From Pyrocephalus nanus (Eukaryota; Chordata; Aves; Passeriformes; Tyrannidae), in contig CM076260.1 in NCBI GenBank assembly GCA_038380795.1, positions 82,125,843 to 82,189,842 on the forward strand: 64,000 nucleotides of DNA. Direction: 5' to 3'. This document shows, piece after piece, positions 52,165 to 63,832 of this stretch. Within the stretch, counting starts at the first letter, position 1, and each line of letters begins with the position of its first letter. The notes beneath the pieces are model-generated. The model saw only the letters and a program-made list of their open reading frames with translations. It ran no database searches and was not told the DNA's origin. A program made the translations under genes and the position numbers.

Positions 52165-52201
<37 letters not shown>
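52165..52201. repeat. T homopolymer, 37 bases
   Basis: The longest pure homopolymer in the window. Read on the - strand it is a 37-base poly(A), but the sequence on either side shows no retrogene or LINE end, so it is taken as a microsatellite. Its length is likely imprecise in any assembly. Confidence 0.9.
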
Positions 52202-52208
<7 letters not shown>

Positions 52209-53838
52209 GGGAGAAATGTTTTGATAGAAATGAACTGTGACAGCAGAATATTACCACATAACTGCTCTTGCTGCTATGGCTTGTACAGCCGCAGGTCACC
52301 CCAACTGCACGACCCATCATTTTTCAGAAAGACACAGTAATCATTTGGAACCACTTTCCATACCTCCAGGATTCAATTCAGTGTCTTTTGAGTAATGCCT
52401 GTTTCTTTCAGCTTTAGCAACCTTAGCAGGGGGACTGTTTTAGGGAGATCACCAAGGAAACACATAGTGCTATTAGGAAGTGATACTGTTAGTATTTCCC
52501 AGCACTTGAAGTTCTCTGACTGTAGCACAGAAGCAAAAATCAGAGGTGCATCTGCTCCTTGTAAAAAGGGTTATAAATTCTATAGATCTAGAACCGGATG
52601 AACTCAGTTTAGTCTGGCATACTATTTTAGTCATCCTCGCCTTAGAAGCATGCAGCTTGCTTGAAAAAGAAGAACAATTAAAGCAAAAAAATGTGGAAAC
52701 ATTTTAAATTAAGACAGATTGGTGATTTTTTTTTTCTCTTTCTCTCTTGAATCTGCCTTTTTAGTCTAAATTTTTTTCTTCGGCAACCAAAGCCCTATTT
52801 CTGAGTACATGAATTGCTCTGTGAAATCTGTCACTGTCATTTTTCTAGGAGGCAGATATGTTGCTTTTTCTGGTCATTTGCAGCTTTAACATTCCATGTA
52901 TTTTCTTCCTTGATAACAAGTTAGTTTTTATTTTAGTATGAATCTTTCCATTTGTAAGCATGTAATAAGTTTCTTTGAAAATCAAGTTTTTCCCTGTACA
53001 ACACACAAATATTTTCTCCCTTTTGGACTTTTTACTCTGATTTGTTAAGCATATGTAGCACTTTAATGACTGCGATTAGTTATGAGTGCCCAATGCAGGA
53101 TTCCCTCAACAATCACCAAATAACAGCAAAAGCAGCAGGTGATGCTCAGGAGGAGCTGAGAGGAGTTATCTCTGATAAGTTTACATTCTTGTAGCCTGGC
53201 CAAGAGCTTCAGGGATGGCAGGGGTCATGAACCACATATGCAGACCCAAGAAAAATTGTTTCCCAGATGTTCTGACAGAGTCCTCTTAATCTCAGGTGCT
53301 CACGTACATGCGCACAGGCACACATCCTCAGAAAAGGGAAGAAACCAGTAATTTGGCTCAGAAAAGGTGGACTATTGCAAAATACTTTATGCAATATCCT
53401 TCAGGAGTGAATGGACTTATTTATGTTCCCCATATCTACATGAGATTACATGGTGAGGTTTGATGTGTAGACAATACAATTCTGTGATTATGTCTTGAAG
53501 AGTAGTGAACAGACTTGAACAGCTGTCAGAACTTGTCTGTGTCCATCATGCCCTCTCCTGACACTGGCTTCAGAAATAAGTATGTGAATGAAATCTTGGT
53601 TTCCTGAGGCAAAAGGCAAATCTTGGACAGAAGTAAAAAAAACAGTCCATGGGAGTGCCACAGTCCAAAGACCATCACCTCTGGGGACATGAGCTGCTCT
53701 ACAGCATAAGAAGAGGATGCAGCATGTGAGGACCGTAAAAAATCAAAAAAGAGCACACAGTCCCTCTTCCCCCACCACTCCAGTGTCATCTGCGATACCT
53801 CAGAACACAGCCTGATGAGCTCTTCTTTTCCTTTTCAG

Positions 53839-53908
53839 TGCTTCGTAGTGACACACCCAGATTTTGCTTTACTCACCATGAAGGCCACGGTCATTGCAAC
53901 CTTCTTTG
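53839..53908 (+). CDS. VIT: VIT exon with start codon and signal peptide
   Basis: The acceptor is a strong pyrimidine tract (cttttccttttcag) ending at 53838; the donor is GTAAGT at 53909. The ATG chosen is 53878-53880, with A at -3 (ctcaccATGa). The protein starts [10 protein letters not shown] and one base carries over. The 13 codons upstream in the exon are open in the same frame, so a start in an upstream exon cannot be excluded. As I recall it, human vitrin starts seven codons earlier; the codon at that spot here is CCA, so the bird protein probably starts at the inner Met. The acceptor implies a 5' non-coding exon. Confidence 0.88.
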
Positions 53909-56900
53909 GTAAGTACAGTTGATGTGCTGCAATTAGGAGTTTATGGGTTTGTCCTGGCTGAGCAGTGGCTGCTGACTTATCCTCTTCCTTTTGGACTCCA
54001 TGACTGATGAAGTTCCCAGTAGCAGGTGTAAGCCTTGGCACAGCTTTTCAGAAATGGGCCACCCAAACTTCTTGGCTTTGGCAAAGAAAAAAACATTAAT
54101 CACTTGTAGACATCTCCAAATACCTGACCAGTTGCATGCAGTCCATATGAGATAGTACAACTGTGCCTGAAAAATGTCTGTAATGTAAAGATTCCCTCTA
54201 AAGAAAAGTCAGTTGTTTCTTACATAGGGACAGCCTTTCACAATTCTCTCGGTTCTTGCTCTTTCCATGAACACGATGGTACCAAAACGTTATAATGTGT
54301 TTTAGTTTCTTTCCCCTGGCAGTCAGACAGGATCTCACTTTTTGGGAACAAGTAGAGACTCCAGAATTGGCAATTCATCTTACATGAACACTCTGGTTGT
54401 GATATTCCCAGGCAATATTCCTTCTAGCTGTTATCCTCAAGTCTGTCAGGACAGTAGTTCTTAGTTCAAATTCATAGCAATCCATGTAGTTCTACTACAA
54501 ATTACCAAATTCCTTTTTCCACATTATATTATGCTCTAGCATTCCAAGTAGTTGAGACTTTTCACTTTAATTTACTTTCCACTGATTCATTCCTTTTTTT
54601 TATTTAACTACAATTTTACCTTGGTTACACAACTGCACCAGTGACAAAAGGCCCAAATACTGCATCTATACAGCGTCACTTCAGACACCGTGGGACTGCT
54701 TTTTCTTTTGAGCAAGTTCTAGGAGTGATTAAGTCTACAAATTCTCTGCAATCAGTCTAGGGGGAGAAGTGCATAAACGAAAGAAATTACTTCTGTTGCA
54801 TATTCTAGTAAGATTAGCTTAACAAATGATAAGAGGATCAGCCAACACATCACAGAGGGTTTTAATTCCCTCTGAAAGTTCAGAGAAGAGAAAGGTGAAT
54901 AGAAAAGTCAAGATACTTATAATGAAGTTATTAATTATCCATAATGCAGTTCTTATAAAATAAGCATAGAGACTGAAGAGGTTTTGTGTGTCATCACTTA
55001 GCAAGTAAACCCAACAAGGTAAGCTACATGCATATATTGTGACAAAATAATGTATGTCTCTTTTACTATTACACTTTTCGAATCATAATTCTGCTTACTG
55101 AAGAAAATGAGTGCCCTTGCTGGGACAGGATACTGGGACATGCTTCACTAGAACCTCAAATGACCTGTAATGCTTCCCCAGTATTCGTTACCTGCTACCA
55201 GCAGTGAGTGAAATGCCACAAGGCACAATTACAGGATAACCTTCCCAACAGGATATTAGGAGGAATCTTTCTCTCCTTAATTTCCCAGTTGCTTTATACA
55301 CAGAGCATGTTGTTTCACTAATGTCTCTATCACACCAATTACAAAGAGTTTCCAGTGCTTGTGGAAATACTGGGACCTTTTATGGTGTTCTGGATCACAG
55401 GGACACTCACTGTTTAGACAGTGAGTTCCACAGGTGAGTACGTGAGGTGAACTTTAATCCTTTTCAAAAATCTTCCCCTCAGTAAATGTCATCTTGACTG
55501 CAAAGTTAACAAGTAGGAACCTAGCTATGGCTGAGAATATTCCCGTTCCAGTTTTTTAACCTGTTGATTCAAATTTGAGAAATCTCATTCATAGGAGCTT
55601 GTGGTGACTGATGTTGATAGTCCTCCTTTTTCCTGATACTACTTTCCTTTGTTCTAGGTGTGTTTCTTACATGTACATACACAGCTAAGGAAGCCACAAA
55701 GAAGCCAAAAAAACCTAAGCTATGTAAGTGGTCCCTGTAGAACTCTTGGCTGCTTTACAGCATGCATGTCTGATACATAAAATAAGTGCAAAGTAAGGTT
55801 ATATTCTGGTAACTTTTCACAATTTTGTGGAGTCAATGGGAGTATATGTTTTCCAGCAGATTCTTTTATTAAAAACAAATCACTAAGTAAAGTGTGTGCT
55901 ACTTAACACGTCTAAAGGGGAAATTTTGTACTTCACTACTAAAATGCATCTTCATAGGTCATTAAGTACCACACAAGGATCCAAGCAAGCACTAAGGTTT
56001 TCCCAGAGAGAGACAGAGAGAGAGAGAGAGACAGAGAAATATGTGAAATGAACCAGCTGTAACACAAAGCATATGTAGCTGATTAGCATGAGACAAGTGG
56101 TGCATATCTATGCACCAGGATTTGTAATTTTCAGCTATACTGCTGTAGGAGCATTTCTGTGCACAGATTATTTTGCTCCTGTAGCTGACAAACAAGCCTG
56201 CTGTGAGGCTGTAAACTCACACTTAAACCCTTGTTCAAAGTAAATTGCACCCAGCAAATAGTTTTAAAAATTAAGGGCAAGATAATGGGCTCTGACTGCA
56301 GCCTGACGTTATAGATGGCACAGAGCTACAAGAGCACAGCAGGAGGCTTGGGAAGCATCCCTACCCCCTCCTTCCCACGTGTTAACCACAGCCTGGGTGA
56401 CAGCCTCCTCTCTGTCTCCAGTAAAGTATCATAACAGAAATTTCCTTCAGAGAAGCAAACACTGAAGGTCAGAAATATCCGCAGGCTTCTTTGTTCCACC
56501 CTTAGTTACTGCTGCATCCCTTGGTATAGGAGTTATTATGCTTTATGTTGAAGATGCAGAACACACAGAAGCCTTGTATCACAAACCCATTGATCTGAAG
56601 GCATAAGAGGAGGGCATTCCTGCACTCAGTTGCTCATTGTTTCATGACAAGATCAGTCAGCTATGGGAACATTCAATCTGACTTTACCAAGATTTTGCAC
56701 TCACAGATGTACCCCAGATTGATTGCGACGTCAAGGCAGGGAAGATAATCAATCCAGAATTCATTGCAAAATGCCCTCCTGGATGTCAAGATGTAAAATA
56801 CCGCGTTTATGGCACAGACATTTATGCTTCCTTTTCCAGCGTCTGCAATGCTGCAATTCACAGGTGAGTGGGCTGAAATGAGCAAGGCACTCAGAAAAAA

Positions 56901-59900
56901 CATCATTACAGTGTAGAGAGCTTTTGACTTTTCAAACCCTTTATAGTTCCCACTGCCTTCTAGGTTTGATTGCAGTGCTGTTCTAGTACAGCAGTTCTGT
57001 ATTCTAGTTCTGTATTCCTGTTGAAATCAGTTGTTTGAAAAAGTTTCTCAGCCTTTGGAGAAGTGTCTTGAGACTCACAGATTTCTCATTCATGCATAGC
57101 AAATTACTATTGTACTATTCTTATTCAAGTGGAAGATAGGGATGGAGTTGCTGCTTCTAATAGAGCTTAAGAAAAAAAATAGACATATCACCAGTGATGA
57201 ATACACATAACTCTCATACTTCTGGGATTGGTTTGGTTCTCCAGATTTGAATTTAACTGTCCTTGACATCAAAGGCTGAGTAATGTGCTTTCCTGCCACA
57301 TAAAAGGGCAAAGCACAAGGAAATGTATAATACAAATTTCATAGCACAAATTTTGCTGAGTTTTATTATCCATGCAAAAATGTGCATAAAATTTTAATGG
57401 AGAATAACTGCACAATCAAAACACCTTAATTGGAGGCAGGATACAGAGCAGGATATACTCAGCTGAAAACACAGTAAGAACTTATAGAGCCTGATTGACA
57501 ACTTGACTTCATTCAGAGTAATTTGAGCTATTGCCAAGCTTCCAGTTCTGTGAAATCGCTGGGATCTCGAGTAAAGTTGCATAGTTAAAGCTCTGGGAGT
57601 TTACACCTTGCCTCTGCACTGTGCAGGTCTCAGGCTGAGGTGCCTGTGTGCAGAGGGCTGCCACCTCCTGGCTGCAGCTCTGCCTGCTCAGGCACTTGCT
57701 GGGGAGATGACTGACAGGCTTTCAGCTACAAATTCTTCCTTTGGATACTAATGCACGATGGAAATTCTCTCTGCATGCAGAACTAGTCCCAAAGGGAATT
57801 ATAAACTACTGGTAGCAACCACAATGTCTCTGTATTTCAAATGCTGGCTGTCTGTTTTGTTGCAGTGAAGGTTTTGATTTTTCTCATTTGCCAGCTGGCT
57901 TTGGCTTTGTTATGTTGCATTTCCACAGACAGTGAATTTCATTTCTATGCATTTGTTTTGACTGCAGCTTCTTGCAATCATCAGAGAAAGCTACAGCTCC
58001 AACACATTCTTCAACACTGTTTGCTACCCATTACTTATTTTTCTGCACAGTCATTACTACCAGCCCTATCACACCCCTACAGTTACAGTCACTTCCAGGT
58101 TTACTTGCTGTCCCAGTGATGCCAGAGCAGGTTGCATGCACTGGAGGTTTTCTATTTGTCTTGAGATACACTACATCATATGACAAACATCATTTGATGT
58201 GCACAGCACATGGAGCCTGCCAGGTTTTCTACAGCTTCCAGCAACGTTGTGTCCGGTTCACTCCAGGCTGAGGTCAGAACCAGGCTTAGTCTTTTGCAGA
58301 TAATACATACTGAAATTCTAAGAAAACACATTCTATCACATGGCTGGCCTAAAAACTCCTCTAAGTACCTCTCTCTGTATCTTCAGTCATTTAATCAAGC
58401 TCGCAGGAATTTTAACGAAGGCAGTAGTTTTTTTCTTGTGTGCAACTAGGTCAAGCTTAAACACAGGACCAGTGGGAAGAGCAAACAGATCCTGACAGCA
58501 CTTTATAACAAATTGCCCTTCTCTGAGCAGAAGAAGTACAAATATTTCTTAGCACCAGACTTAGTAGTAGCATGACAGCCCCAGTACCAAACTCAGTTTA
58601 AAGGTAAAAGCAAATGCTTCACAGCTCTTGCATTTTAGACCAATTTCCAAGGTTTTCATGGAATTTCTACCTTCAGACATCATGTTGTCTCCTTGCAGTG
58701 GTATAATTGACAACACAGGCGGGAAGATCCTTGTCCAGAAAGTTGCTGGCCACTCTGGTTACCGCGGGAGCTTCTCCAACGGGGTCCGGTCCTTGTCGCT
58801 GCCGCGCTGGAGGGAATCCTTCCTCGTGTCAGGTACCATTCTGAGGGGGAGCACTGAAGCCTCTTGCCCTCCCTGCCTGCTCCCCACTGCCTGATAGCTG
58901 GGCAGCAAGGGGTGGAGAGGGAAGCAGCCTCTCCCTTTAAAGACCTGGTTAGTCAGCACAGGGCCACCCCACCTAGTTTTAGCATGAATAATGCATTTGA
59001 GACACTTTTTGTTCTGGGCTTCGTATGTAGCCCACAAAGGACACACACCCTCCCAGCGGTGTGCTCAGCTCAGCCCAGCGTGGGTATGAGCCCACTGCAG
59101 GAGGTGACAGGTGATCTTCATTGAGTCTCTGAAGGCACCTTAATTGGGGCTATTGATGAACAAGATCTGAGCTTTGGTACACACTGTGAGGTCTTCCTAT
59201 TGCTCTCCAACCTGGCAAGCAGTGCTGCTGAGGGAACAAAAGGGCCTTTTGGCTACATGAAGCATCCTCAGCCTGCACCTGAGTTTGCTTCTCCTGAAGC
59301 AACTTCTCTCAAGCAATCTCAAGCCACATATAGTCATACTGTATGTATGCAAACCCTATATTATGCAATTTGACTGGTGCATCCTAAGTATGACAGGAAT
59401 TCTCTCCACTCTGTTAGCCAAATAGTTCTGATATCTACTCACTGCAGGGAAATCTATCTTAATTCAATGATCATTCCTTTTTTCTCCCCATAGTATATAC
59501 AAGAGCTCACTTGCATTCACTGGCAAAATTCAGAGATAGGGGCTTTTTTGTAAATTAGATCCCCTTTACACTAGCTTCAGATTATTTTATGCCTTCTTGC
59601 ACATTATACCTGTGTGAAAGGGTCTGCTTGACACTGCTTTGCTTATAATTTCTAAATCTAAGTCCTTCATGCATCCATACACTGGGCCTGTTCTTGCTGG
59701 TCTGAACTTTTGAAGTTTTACGATAAGCCTTGATTATTTTACATTAATATTTTATATTTAAATTTATATTGTATATTTATATTATTATTTATGTTACTTA
59801 ACTACATAATTCCTGGAAAAATTAACAGCTCAAGTAACTGAACAGCCTCTAAAAACAAAGAAATGTTCTTTTCCTGTGAAAATTTGTAGACATCAAAGGA

Positions 59901-62900
59901 GGTCTCAGAAACTGACCAAGAAACCTATTACTTCAATTTTGCATTCATGTATTTGGATGCATTTTTTTACAGTAGTCTGCCATGGATACACCACATTATG
60001 AGAAGGATTTCTTTTGGATGAGTAGGAATTTCCCGGAATAGCTGAATTGCTATTTGCACTTGTTGCAGTTTTTTCCCCCAACAAATAGCACATTTTAATT
60101 CTGATACATAAATGGGAAATAGTTTGTTTGTTTGTTTTACATCAGCAGCTGCTCAGTTGTTATCCTATAAAACTGTAGGAATTTTTGGTTTATGGTAATA
60201 AATATTTATTCTTAATTAGTGAGACACCATAAAAGAAGACACCAAGAAAGTTAAAAGCACATATAAAAGGAGATGATGAGAAATCTGGGTATGTGTAGGC
60301 ATGATGAGACTTGTCCCTCGTGCACTTAATTTTATGCATACTGAGTGCTCTCACTGATGTCAGTGGAACTCTCAGTTTATAAACCAGCTCCAATGTAAAT
60401 CTGACATATCAGATAACATGTTATATCTCATATATCCATAGGAAGAAAACTCACTGAAAATGTGAGAAATTTAGAGAAATTTAGAAGACTAAAACCCAGG
60501 AAAGCTGTGCTATTCATCTCAGCGTCCTGAGGATGAATGCTTACAAATCGTATTCTCAGAAAATGATGAGCTGGGATTGGCTTTTTTACAATTATGAGTC
60601 ATAAAAAGACAGAACTGCATAAAGCATTCCTGAATAAAAATACAAAGTCACCTAAGGCATTAATTTCAGAACAGCTTTGGAGGGTGAACTGAATCCCCTA
60701 TTCTCCAGCTGAATTTCCTTTCAGCAAACCAGACCTGTATGCAATACTCTACCCTGGAAATGTGCCAACAGTTTATTCCTAGTTACGATATTGTCACTGA
60801 GTTAGTGATGTTTAAATTGTGAATGAGCATCCACACAAAAGAGCACAGAAGAGGAATCCTTGGGGGACTCGGGCAATGAAGTGGCATGATTTAGGGGCAG
60901 TGGAGAAGAAGGTCTTTCCTCTGGGATTAAAGCAGCCAGCACACCAGGAGGTATGCAAATGCCTTGGTATTCACTTTCAAGCACTGAAATGCCTTGGCTC
61001 TCAGTTAAATGACTCCATTCAGTTTAGCAGGAGTTTTGCAGCTAGTGGGTTAAGAAAATAAAGTCCTAAACTTCTGAGTTTGCTAGTCAAATGTAAGTGT
61101 GAGAGGGTGAGCAGGCACCACACCATAGCTTGTATTTCAATGGCGAAAGTTGATGTTTTCAGCCCACATGTTAACACATTTTTAAGTACGTTAAGCAATC
61201 TCCAACTTAGATGTAACTTTTTCCCAGTAGTGAAAAAGACATCTTACCATTGCTCCAGAGAGTAGGGCACGTTCAGGTTGGGCCTCAGACCCATCTCTTG
61301 GTCACATAGAACATGCCAACTGCTGCTGATCAAAAACCCCAGAATCCAGCAGCAGCCAGCCTTCCCACACTAGCTGGTGTATTTGCACAGCAGTGGGCTT
61401 AAGGTTTTAATTAGAAATCAGATTAGCACAGAAATATTCTGAATTAGGATCATATTCTTACACTATTACAGCGTCCATTTATCAGCTGCTCATATCTGAC
61501 AACTCTGCCTTTGTTGGGGATAAAGAAAAGCATTTAGAAGTCACCTCCGATCCCATAACTTTTCTCTCTTTCTACCAAATTGGCAGAAGAGCTCCCTAGT
61601 CCTGCTTGGCCCCTGATCCCAGTTTTAGCTAGAGGAGAAGTGGATGTGAAAACCTGCTGCCCTTCACTTAGACCATATTCTGAGAGGAAGCCCAGAGGGC
61701 AAGAAAGAAGCTCTTTCCAGGTTGTCCTTGCATGCTAACCTAGTTCTTTGGCGGATCTGTATTGACTTCAGTGGAGCTGCTCTCAGTTTACACCACTGTA
61801 AATGAAAAATGGGACAGTTTCTTACATTATTGCCTCATTAGAGGAGTAAAACAAAGAAGATAGAGACATGAAAAGGGATAATGGCTATCCAGTTCCATGG
61901 ACATCCCCGCTCATAGAGTTCTTCTGCCATATACCTTTCTTTGTGTAGGAAACAGCTCCCAGTTCCCATGAGTGGTTCAGTCTGTAGGAGTTTATTCTGT
62001 TCAGTGCTATTGGTCTCTGGACTAATCACCGAGGATGACAACTGACATGTTTGCAGTGCCATTTATACCTCCTTAAAGAGGTATAAATTTTCCACCAAGG
62101 GAAAAAAGGAAAGATCACCATGACTCAGGTTTTGCAGGAGGTAGAAGTAGTTCTCAGTTGAGGTGGTGCAGATACGTGACACAGCACAGCATCTTGTAGA
62201 GACAGTCCCCAGGGTCCAGAAGACCTACATTCACCAACTCCTAGAAGCCAAAGCAGTCTTTCCTCCACTGGGCTTCTCTGCAACACTTTTCACTCACTGA
62301 CATATGTGAAAATAAAAACTGTCCTGAGAGCTGGAACTGCACTGTCCTGAGAGCTGGAACTGCACTGTCCTGAGAGCTGGAACTGCACTGTCCTGAGAGC
62401 TGGAACTGCACTGTCCTGAGAGCTGGAACTGCAGAGCCACACGTACCAATAAAGATGGCATCTGCTGTTGCACTAAAAAGATTTGTGGTTTAAACCTTAA
62501 CTGGGAAACATACCTCATTGTTTTAAGACAGGACCCTCATTTTAGACATAAATATAGGTACCATATGTTCCCACACAGAAGCACAGCCTTCTCGCACTGT
62601 TATTACTGCAAAAGGCTGTTGCCAGAAACGGCATCTCACAGAAGTGAGGTCAGAGAAGAATGCTGTGTGCATAATGAAATGAATCCCACATCAAACATGC
62701 TTTCTAAGTCAACTCATAGTCAAGCACTGGAAAAGGCTGCCTAGGGAAGCTGTGGGTTTAAGTAGAAGTTATACAGATGTCCTTAAGGAATGATCCCTGT
62801 ATGTTTAATATCATTTGAGAGCAAAGGAATTAACTTGCTGACCTCTTCAGTTCCTCCCCAGGACTGTGTTTTCACGCTTTCTAACTTTTTTCTATGATGA

Positions 62901-63166
62901 TAGATTTAGGCAGTGGTATTTTTAGTGGTATAGTTTTGAGATTCTGCCAGCAGATGAAGGAAATCTTCATGAAAATGAGTTGGGCAGTAAAGAAGAGGAG
63001 TCTAATTCTAAACACCTATGTTAGATCAGAATTTAATTGCAAGAAAGCTTAGAATATTTTGTGATGCCTTCTAATATTTTTTTTGCAGAGGGCAAGCCAA
63101 GAAAAGGAGTGACATATCCATCAACTCTTGAATATTCTTCTTCAAGAAGTACTGCTGTTAAATCAG
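53839..63166 (+). CDS. VIT: Vitrin, first five visible exons (N-terminal part)
   Basis: Spliced exons 53839-53908 (coding from 53878), 55658-55723, 56707-56863, 58699-58832 and 63089-63166 give about 156 residues. Vitrin is a secreted extracellular-matrix protein. A signal peptide, [19 protein letters not shown], occupies 1-19. A Lys/Pro-rich linker runs 20-32. The LCCL domain runs about 36-130 with four cysteines at 39, 55, 59 and 79 and the signature [33 protein letters not shown] closes the domain, and [18 protein letters not shown] begins the linker. The match is to VIT rather than cochlin: the VAGxSGYxGSxSNGV and [11 protein letters not shown] segments are vitrin-type. The two von Willebrand A domains are expected beyond 64000. 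Frame and splice phases are consistent throughout. Confidence 0.95.
55658..55723 (+). CDS. VIT: VIT exon: end of signal peptide and basic linker
   Basis: The acceptor ttgttctag ends at 55657; the donor GTAAGT begins at 55724. The 66-bp exon is phase 1 at both ends. It encodes [22 protein letters not shown]. The hydrophobic part completes the signal peptide; [12 protein letters not shown] resembles the basic stretch that precedes the LCCL domain in mammalian vitrin. The flanking introns are 1749 and 983 bp. Confidence 0.93.
56004..56038 (+). repeat. (GA)n microsatellite
   Basis: About 35 bases of GA dinucleotides with two CA interruptions, in the second VIT intron. Confidence 0.85.
56707..56863 (+). 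CDS. VIT: VIT exon: first half of the LCCL domain
   Basis: The acceptor actcacag ends at 56706; the donor GTGAGT begins at 56864. It encodes [19 protein letters not shown], then [20 protein letters not shown] and [13 protein letters not shown]. It contains all four LCCL cysteines and the most conserved LCCL motif. The exon leaves two bases for the next Ser codon. The intron that follows is 1835 bp. Confidence 0.96.
58699..58832 (+). CDS. VIT: VIT exon: second half of the LCCL domain
   Basis: The acceptor ctccttgcag ends at 58698; the donor GTACCA begins at 58833. It encodes [18 protein letters not shown], then [18 protein letters not shown] and RWRESFLVS. This exon is noticeably richer in C/G and CpG than the flanking introns. 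It leaves one base. The next intron is 4256 bp and holds the 23-bp minisatellite and two old interspersed repeats. Confidence 0.96.
60345..60405. repeat. Fragment of an old interspersed repeat
   Basis: The string tgatgtcagtggaactctca and the following gtttataaacc... resemble 61758-61808. The pattern (gacttcagtgga, then ctcagtttacacca, then tgtaaat) recalls an ancient amniote repeat, possibly CR1/L3-related. The family name is from memory and the boundaries are approximate. Confidence 0.45.
61758..61808. repeat. Fragment of an old interspersed repeat
   Basis: The strings attgacttcagtggagctgc and tctcagtttacaccactgta share their core with 60345-60405, in the same orientation and 1.4 kb away, within one VIT intron. 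It is likely an ancient dispersed element fragment rather than a gene feature. Confidence 0.5.
62318..62432 (+). repeat. Minisatellite, five perfect 23-bp units
   Basis: Units begin at 62318, 62341, 62364, 62387 and 62410, each starting actgtcctgagagctgg. By eye all five are identical over 23 bases. Each unit contains cagtt-type palindromic bits but no obvious origin or hairpin. It lies in the fourth VIT intron. On the - strand it stays open in frame, giving a repetitive Ser/Gln-rich translation that I regard as accidental. Confidence 0.97.
63089..63166 (+). CDS. VIT: VIT exon after the LCCL domain, probable GC donor
   Basis: The acceptor ctaatattttttttgcag ends at 63088. The 78-bp exon, phase 1 at both ends, encodes [19 protein letters not shown], then RSTAVKS and one further base. 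The exon end is followed by GCAAGT, not GT. CAG|GCAAGT is the consensus of the rare GC-AG intron class, and the resulting phase equals that of the exon start. If unspliced, the frame reads S-G-K then TAA at 63172-63174. Confidence 0.88.
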
Positions 63167-63832
63167 GCAAGTAATTGCTACTTACTCTCCCTTACATCCA
63201 TTCACAACTATCTGTCATAGTTTCTCAGTTGTGTAATACAGGGATATAATTATTCAGAGTCAGCAGTTCATGCAACCATTAGTATCTCATCCAAATCAGT
63301 TATGGTATTTTTCTATGTTAAGCATACAGAAATCATCTCAGACAATTTCTATTTTTTGGTCATACCACGCTTCACAGACTTCTGTTTCCGAGTAGTTTCC
63401 TCCTTGCTTTAAATCTGTTACTGAATACGACATTTTACTGGTTATTTGAAAGCATTTGAGGTTATACATCTTGTCTTTTTTCTAGTGTTATTCATGTTAA
63501 CTCTTGGGATATTCAGTGCTGAGAGTATAACATTTTTATCAAGTCTCACACTGGTTGGTAGCGGACATTCAAGAGCACATGGCTTGCCTCTGTCACTGAA
63601 ATGACACTTGTTTGCGCTCCCTGTAACAACTGTGTGAGGTTCAAACTCCCCCTTGGGGGTGTGAATGAAAACAAAATTCACGTCCCATACTCCTACATAC
63701 TTCCCTAACACAGCCCTTTCGCTGATTGCTGGGCCTGAGCCTTCCTGAGCGTATCCACCGTGAGCTGTGGAGACCTGCTCTTCTGTACATGATTGTTTGG
63801 TCCTTGGAAGCAAAGTACAGAGCTCTTTTCTT

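Larger units (their letters stand above)
42801..53838. other. Non-coding DNA upstream of the first VIT coding exon
   Basis: No recognisable protein-coding exon, RNA gene or large mobile element was seen. Open frames at 44126-44590 and 45491-45889 (+) have no domain signature. Because the VIT exon at 53839 begins after a good splice acceptor, at least one 5' non-coding exon and the VIT promoter should lie upstream, in this stretch or further left. The stretch also holds a 17-base A run at 47101-47117. Confidence 0.5.

Noticed and set aside
56707..58832. LCCL domain as cochlin (COCH) rather than vitrin
   Set aside because: The segments after the fourth Cys ([26 protein letters not shown]) and the basic linker fit vitrin; cochlin differs clearly there.
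62294..62518. Repetitive Ser/Gln-rich - strand open frame
   Set aside because: It is an artefact of the 5 x 23 bp minisatellite staying open in all frames; no start context or conserved flanks.
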